This document shows positions 58,437 to 64,000 of a stretch of DNA of 64,000 nucleotides, in pieces. Both the position numbers and the translations under genes were made by a program. Under the pieces are notes generated by a model. The model was not told the origin of the DNA. It saw only the letters and a list, made by a program, of their open reading frames with translations, and did not search any database. Positions within the stretch are counted from its first letter, which is position 1; each line of letters opens with the position of its first letter. Origin of the DNA: Halocaridina rubra (taxonomy: Eukaryota > Arthropoda > Malacostraca > Decapoda > Atyidae); contig JAXCGZ010016982.1 in the NCBI GenBank assembly GCA_037179515.1, positions 172,501 through 236,500 on the forward strand. Reading direction: 5' to 3'.

Positions 58437-58604
58437 AGCAGTACCATGACATTCAGAATTGAGAAAGGTTAAAAAAATGGGAAGGAAGTGATCAATAAGT
58501 TAATATTATATAACATGGTGCTCTGTCAATAAATTACATGAAGACTATATAGGGCCTTAAATAAATGGTGTATATGTGTTTGGCTATATGGAATAATCCT
58601 TGTT

Positions 58605-58890
58605 TTGTAGTTGATGATGATGGGAAGGTGGTCAGAAACTTGTGGACATCTTCCATGATATCCTGCGAGCAAGGTTTAGTGAACAAAACGTGATGCATGG
58701 AGTTGATGGCAGGATGTGGGCTTGGTGGGGAATATTTTTATGGATGAATGCTTTTAGAACTGAATGTGCTTTCTCTTTGGTTATATATTACTAGCCCTCT
58801 GTCTGTTATGTCGGGGTTGTTTACAGAACATGCTGACTTCTTGGTGTTGAAGTCACCTCTGAGGATGATATTTGAATTGTAATTGATGTG
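58605..58890 (-). pseudogene. LINE endonuclease fragment
   Basis: On the minus strand the stretch reads NSNIILRGDFNTKKSACSVN, then ITDRGLVIYN, and after a broken part SDHLPIIIN. GDFN and SDH are the catalytic motifs of APE-type LINE endonucleases, spaced as in the family. There is no adjacent RT. It differs from both other LINE families here. Confidence 0.65.
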
Positions 58891-59049
58891 TTTTACTTGT
58901 CAAGTGTAGTTGTTAGGTACTGTAATTTCCCTGAGCTGGCTGGCTGAACAGCCCTAAGTCTTAGGAAGACTACTGCCAATCCTGGGCTTTCCCCAGAGCT
59001 CTTAGGGAGTGTATGAAATGTTGGTGGCATATGATATATAATATATAAT

Positions 59050-59240
59050 AAACCTTTATTTCCATTTCAATACAATGGGTATTCGTCAGCCAGGGCAAGC
59101 CCCAACCCCCCACTGTGGTGTCCAAACACAGCAGTTCCTGCCAGTAAACAGCTTAAACTCTCGGTCTTGGACGGGAACCAATCTTTGGACCTCGTGAATG
59201 AGAAGCCAGCGCGTTACCACTGTACTAGCCAGCAGTCTTC
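59050..59240 (-). mobile_element. tRNA-derived SINE
   Basis: On the minus strand the head reads GGCTAGTACAGTGGTAACGC, then TGGCTTCTCATTC, GAGGTCC and GGTTCCCGTCC. TAGTACAGTGG is a good A box and GGTTCCCGTCC a good B box, giving a recognisable tRNA-like cloverleaf head. The body with GGGGCTTGCCCTGGCTGACG and AATAAAGGTTTATTATATA end follows. It is inserted antisense in a MICU1 intron. Confidence 0.8.
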
Positions 59241-60239
59241 CATAATGTGTATCCTGGGTTGCCCTCAGTGTATCTGGCTAGCAGGGTTATTATGATTTGA
59301 ATCGAGTGAAATCATAGTAAAAAAATTATTTTCATCAGAATATTTTTTTTTCTCACAGATTATTGTAATGTCTTAATTCCATTTAGTTAAATATACAGCT
59401 ATGCAAGTTATTCTATTGAATATGAATGTAATTCTACTCCTTGGTAATGTTTTATTAGATTGTGTATGCTGGTACTTGATTTTAGTTTCCCTTGAGGGAG
59501 GGGGGGTAAGAATCCTTCATATGTGTTTCCCTGCGTATTGTAAAAGTCGACTACATGGGGCATGATAAGGGGGATTGGGAATTTCCTCCTTTGTATATTC
59601 GGAATCTCCTCCTTTGTATATTTTTCCCGTAGAGTTAAGATATATTTGACTCAGCCACTCCTCTTAAAAGGGGGAATATGCCTCGTGTATATAGACTTGG
59701 TTAGTAACCAGATAGTTTAACATTTGAAATTTATTTTGATGGCAAGTAACAGGTTATTTCAGTTTTACATCAGCTTTAGAAACAATAAAGGTACAGACAT
59801 ATAGAGATATTTTGAACAAAGATGTAACATAACATTAACAACTACATGTTGGCAAAAATGTAGAATCCCTCTCTATTTTTACATGGTAGAAGTATTTTGA
59901 AATTGTTTTAAAAGAAAATATATTGGATGCTCTTATGTGATGACTTACTACGGCAGTTGCATCATTAGGTGTTGAGATGATTTTTTTTTCATCATCTCTT
60001 TCTGTACTTTCCAAGATCAGAAATTAATTTGGTCAGAAAGAGGCATTGAAAGCTGGTGTGTTTTGACATATTTTTTTTCAAATGTTGAAAACTGAAAGGT
60101 ACATGTTTATGTGCATTCAAAGGTAAACCTGGAGACTCCTCATAAGCATTTCTGCTGAGCACATATCCAATATTAATTACATTTGTTTTTTAAATGGATG
60201 AAAAACTAGAGAATTAAGTATATTTTAAGAATTGCATTT
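59241..60239 (+). other. MICU1 intron, unassigned
   Basis: No gene seen. A small duplication of AATCTCCTCCTTTGTATAT lies at about 59580-59620. Confidence 0.45.
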
Positions 60240-60411
<172 letters not shown>

Positions 60412-61029
60412 AAGAGTACCAGAGCTGGAGACTCTTCATAAGCATTTCATCTAAGCATACCTTCAGTATTAGATATTTCTATTTTTTTTTCTAGATGTTG
60501 AGATAATTTACAAAGTACATGTTTACTTATGTAAACATGTAAATATTCTATTACAAAATATTCTATCTTGTAATAGAATATTTATTATTTATTTATTTAT
60601 TTTATTGGGGACTAAGCCTAATGCTTTTTTCTTTTATAAATACAGTTGTCCCTCATCTTACACTGTTAATTGGTTCCACCACTTCCTGTACAAGTCAAAA
60701 ATCGCCTATAGTCCAAATTCTTATATAACTGTCTGTACTTACCATATGATCTTTCCAATGACTGCTGCATAGTCTAATTATGCCTAAATTACTGTTCTAT
60801 ACTTAAATTTTGCCAACCATCTATACTCAAAATTGCACTAATGAAAACCTTATAAGATGAGTAACAACCATGCATGCCATAAGAACAGCTGTAGTTATTA
60901 GTAGTTTCCTGCGAACCCTCTTGGGGGAATATTGTGGTTGGTGGAATAAAGAAAATCAGAGTGCTGATTTAAATGAAAGAAATCTGTTTTGATTTAATAA
61001 TTTAAAAAGAAATATTTTTTCCAACCCTG

Positions 61030-61800
61030 CTGGCTAGAAGGAGTCTTTGAGAAATGACCCCCAGAGAGTTAATGCTCAGTGTAAATAAAAGTTGAGAGAT
61101 GAGATAATCACCCTGGTGACTGAAGCTTCTCCCAGGTTCTCATGTCCTGTGACGGGCAGGGATTGGTTGTAGCATTTCTTTCCCTCTAATGAGTTGCAGC
61201 TATGGAGGCTGGACCTATGTGAGTGTTTTATGTGTTTTGCATAGTCTTGTGTCATGTAAGATTGCAATATGTACTCTTTATTGTTTGATGTAGTGTGTAT
61301 GCTCTTTTTTTTTTGTGTGTATGTGCCTTCGATATTAAACTGAAGAATGATATGTGTGTTATGTACTGCTGCAATAGGATAAGGTAGAATGTTGGGTGGA
61401 AGAGGAAGTAGAAGTTCATGGTGTTGATAGGGGTGTGGGAAGGAGGCATGGGTTTGGGGAATGGGGGATGACTGGAAGGAGTAGGGGATGAGAGTGAAGG
61501 AGGATGTAGGGAGCTTTGATAATAGGTTCAAGGTGTTTGTGTAGAATATCATGTAAGCAAGTGTTGTGCAGGTTGTACAACACTGTTGAGTTGCAAAAAA
61601 CACATGTGTTTTTGTTGGGTCATATATTGATCTTGATATCTCTCGTCAGAAGGAGTCTGAGACGTGACCACTGAGAGTCATTTCTCATTGTTGAAAAAAC
61701 TGTGTTGTGTTGAGAAGTGAGGTAATTCCCTAGGTGACCAAGGCCTCTCCCTAGTTCCTGCATCCCTTGAGGGACAGGGGTTGGTTGTGGTAACTTGGAT
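61030..61800. repeat. Diverged direct duplication of a ~150-bp unit
   Basis: 61030-61190 (AGAAGGAGTCTTTGAGAAAT, GCTTCTCCCAGGTTCTCATG and GGGATTGGTTGTAGCATTTC) is repeated at 61645-61800 (AGAAGGAGTCTGAGACGTGA, GCCTCTCCCTAGTTCCTGCA and GGGGTTGGTTGTGGTAACTT), about 615 bases apart in the same orientation. It may be two ends of one inserted element with long direct repeats, or two copies of a dispersed repeat. No coding potential is recognised in between. Confidence 0.6.
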
Positions 61801-62303
61801 TCCATTGCTGCTCCATTTCTGAGTTCGTTGCCTTCCTATTCTGATTTTCAGCTCCAGAGGGTGAACCCTCAGTGAATACACTGCCACTTCAAGTCATGTG
61901 CAATTGTTTACTTGATAATTTGTAATTGTTTAATGATTTGCAAATGTAAGTTTTTTTTTATTACTTGAAGGCAGTGCTTATTTGCTTTTCATGGCATGCT
62001 TTACTTATAAACAGTGTCAGTGCATTTCGTTAAATTTCTACATATGTACGTAAATATTGATAAACAAATTAGCATTAATACTTACAGTATATACTTTTAT
62101 TGTATGCTGTTGTTTTGAATGCCATATGACAATTACTGGTATACATATCCTTACTTTTATATGCATTGAATAATATTCTTGACTTGACGGACTTGCTTTT
62201 GAGTACTCATAAATATTCAAAAGTTGTTAGAAATTATTCTATATTAATTTGCGTAAAATTTTATTTTCTTGATGTGATTTTACAACTATTTTGTTTATTT
62301 CAG

Positions 62304-62341
62304 GTCTAGGCCTTGATCAGTTCAAGAAATACGATCCAAAG
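62304..62341 (+). CDS. MICU1: MICU1, exon 5 (last coding exon in window)
   Basis: A 38-base exon lies between TTTATTTCAG (ends 62303) and GTATGT (62342). With the single base left by exon 4a or 4b it reads GLGLDQFKKYDPK. Human MICU1 has H-LGLDQY at this place, just before the first EF-hand. It accepts either 4a or 4b without a frame change and ends in phase 0. The EF-hand exons must lie beyond the right edge. Confidence 0.85.
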
Positions 62342-64000
62342 GTATGTGTCATTCTCTTACGTTTAAGTAGGTCTTTATAGCATTGAGAATAAAAGTAGTA
62401 TTTACGGAATGATTGTAGTTTTATCCCACGGAAATTTAGAGTACTGCAGTATGAAGTAGATATTAATAAGAGACAAGATGTTTAATTTTGATTTTTCCCT
62501 GAAAAAGTATTGTAAATTAATAATTTACCAAGCAATGGTTGTATCCATTATTATTGAGGGAATAGGAAGATTTTGTTGGTGGATGAGTTTTCTTAATATA
62601 AGTGTCAACTTATGTTGTCCTTTCTTTGTGTCATGATTTGTTATTATTATTTATATGACAGTTTTCAGATTGATTAAAAATATTGTAAATCTTGCTTTCG
62701 TCAGAGGATTGTCGTTTAGATATTAAGTTGTTTGACTAGATGTGAATTACATGTAAATTCAGATGTCATATCAGCAAGTCAGTAGTATGCCCACTTGGTC
62801 CTTGAATTATTCGTGAATTGGAAATTGAAGTTATCAGGTATCCACACATTATTTTAGGACATTTCAAGTTTGCATTGTTTCCTTTACCTATTTGCAAATT
62901 GGCTACTATATTTGATATATAGAAAATTAAAATTTCTTAACACAGTTTATGGGTAATTGATATGGATCTTGTAAAGATGAGTCATCCTCAGAATATTTTG
63001 CCAAATTGAATAATCCCATAAATTGCTAGTTAGGTTAGGTTACGTTACGTTACCTCAGAGTAGGTCAGGTGATTTGCCTTGTAAATATAAATAAACCTAG
63101 AGTACCTTGGGCTTACTCTTCTTCACAAGATCCCTTGATTTGTAAAATGATGTCTGTTCACATTTCACTGGCGAGAGAACATACCACTGTGAGCATAAAA
63201 ATCTTTCTTTTATATTGTATTCTATACTTTTTCATGAATCCTAATGTTGGAGATGTACTCTTAATTAAAATGACTATTTTTTGTGTGTTTGGTCCCTGTT
63301 GTATGAATACCAAATGTAGCAAATAGTTGCTAATGTTACTATTTGTATACATACATTGAAGATTAATGTTGAAATTGGCTTCTCTATCTTCAAAAATTTG
63401 CCTTACTTTTTATCTATTGTTCCTTTACATTCTATGGACATTTAGATTTCATGTGATATTGTTGTGAAAGGAAGCAACCTTGTTTTTTAAAATTGCTGCT
63501 ATTTAAGATTTGCCTTTTGGTATTGCTGAATATAGACATTTATCAAAAAGCACTTTCGTTAAGTTCCGAAATCAAAACGTGATAACTTATTATGTTCGTT
63601 TAAATGTCATACGATATAGTTGTAAAAGGGATTAACTTAATTTATTGAAATTACTGATATTTAAGACTTGCATTTTGGCATCAAAAATTTTATTCAGTCT
63701 TCAAAAAGTACTTTATTTTTTGGGATTTAAGTTTGAAAGTTACTTCTACACCTGGCATTACTTCTACATACCCTGCTTGACCTCTCCTCTTAATTCATCA
63801 AACTGTTGCTTATGGCAAGAAAAGAAATTTTGGGAAGGAGACATTGCCTGACTTCAGTTCCTTATTCTGTGACAGACGTGAAATACTTACGTGAAAATCT
63901 TTTTTTCTCGCTTCCTTGGATAAAGTTACAAGGACAGTATATGCATTATTTCAGTTTTAAGCACTTGGACATGATAATTTATGTTCCTTATATAGAAGCT
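62342..64000 (+). other. MICU1 intron running off the window
   Basis: I searched for the next expected exon (the segment leading into EF-hand 1) in three frames and did not find it. A short GTTAGGTTAGGTTACGTTAC tract near 63030 is the only small repeat. Confidence 0.5.

Noticed and set aside
63020..63060. A telomere-like (TTAGG)n tract
   Set aside because: Only a few imperfect GTTAGGTTAGGTTACG units inside an intron; too short and degenerate to be telomeric.
62342..64000. The next MICU1 exon (EF-hand 1 region)
   Set aside because: I looked for the expected coding sequence with splice sites and found none, so the exon is placed beyond the window.

Overview
The window is eukaryotic nuclear DNA. 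Its genes are split by introns with GT/AG junctions, and its transposable elements are LINEs, a Penelope-like element, Tigger/pogo DNA transposons, hAT-like MITEs and tRNA-derived SINEs. Very long AT, GT, CT and ATCT microsatellites run through it. This mix suggests an arthropod, most likely a decapod crustacean. That placement is an inference from repeat style and protein similarity; no species can be named.

Three host genes can be supported. (1) A BRI3-like (brain protein I3) membrane protein gene lies on the + strand. It has a candidate noncoding exon near 800-951 and coding exons at 7303-7326, 18577-18876 and 21309-21452, which splice in phase to 155 aa. Its second coding exon has a decayed forward copy and an inverted copy directly upstream (18111-18510). 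(2) An intronless SFR1 (Swi5-dependent recombination repair protein 1) homologue lies on the - strand at 24009-24425. (3) The 5' part of MICU1, the gatekeeper of the mitochondrial calcium uniporter, lies on the + strand. Its coding exons are 45586-45755, 46150-46296, 51184-51373, then two alternative versions of one exon (52778-52940 and 57970-58144), then 62304-62341. The gene runs off the right edge.

The strongest biological finding is the pair of homologous MICU1 exons. Both enter in phase 0 and leave in phase 1, so an open mRNA needs exactly one of them. They encode the segment holding the basic residues that in human MICU1 face the uniporter pore, and they differ mainly in one loop (8 versus 12 residues). 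Between them lies an uninterrupted sense-strand (CT)~54(GT)~650 array of about 1.4 kb.

The rest is mostly mobile DNA. A CR1/L2-like LINE family is present as one copy with an intact 982-codon endonuclease/reverse transcriptase ORF (46991-50028, sense inside MICU1 intron 2) and several 5'-truncated copies sharing the same 3' end. A second APE-type LINE (12476-15905, antisense in a BRI3 intron) has given rise to short internally deleted derivatives at 350, 24695 and 33478. An RTE-type LINE at 2500-5670 has been broken by three later insertions. Tigger-like elements fill 25-33 kb and 38.7-43.9 kb. Two of them carry the same 180-bp minisatellite, and one of these also hosts a hAT-type MITE with an 8-bp target duplication. 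Many AT arrays sit exactly at transposon borders.
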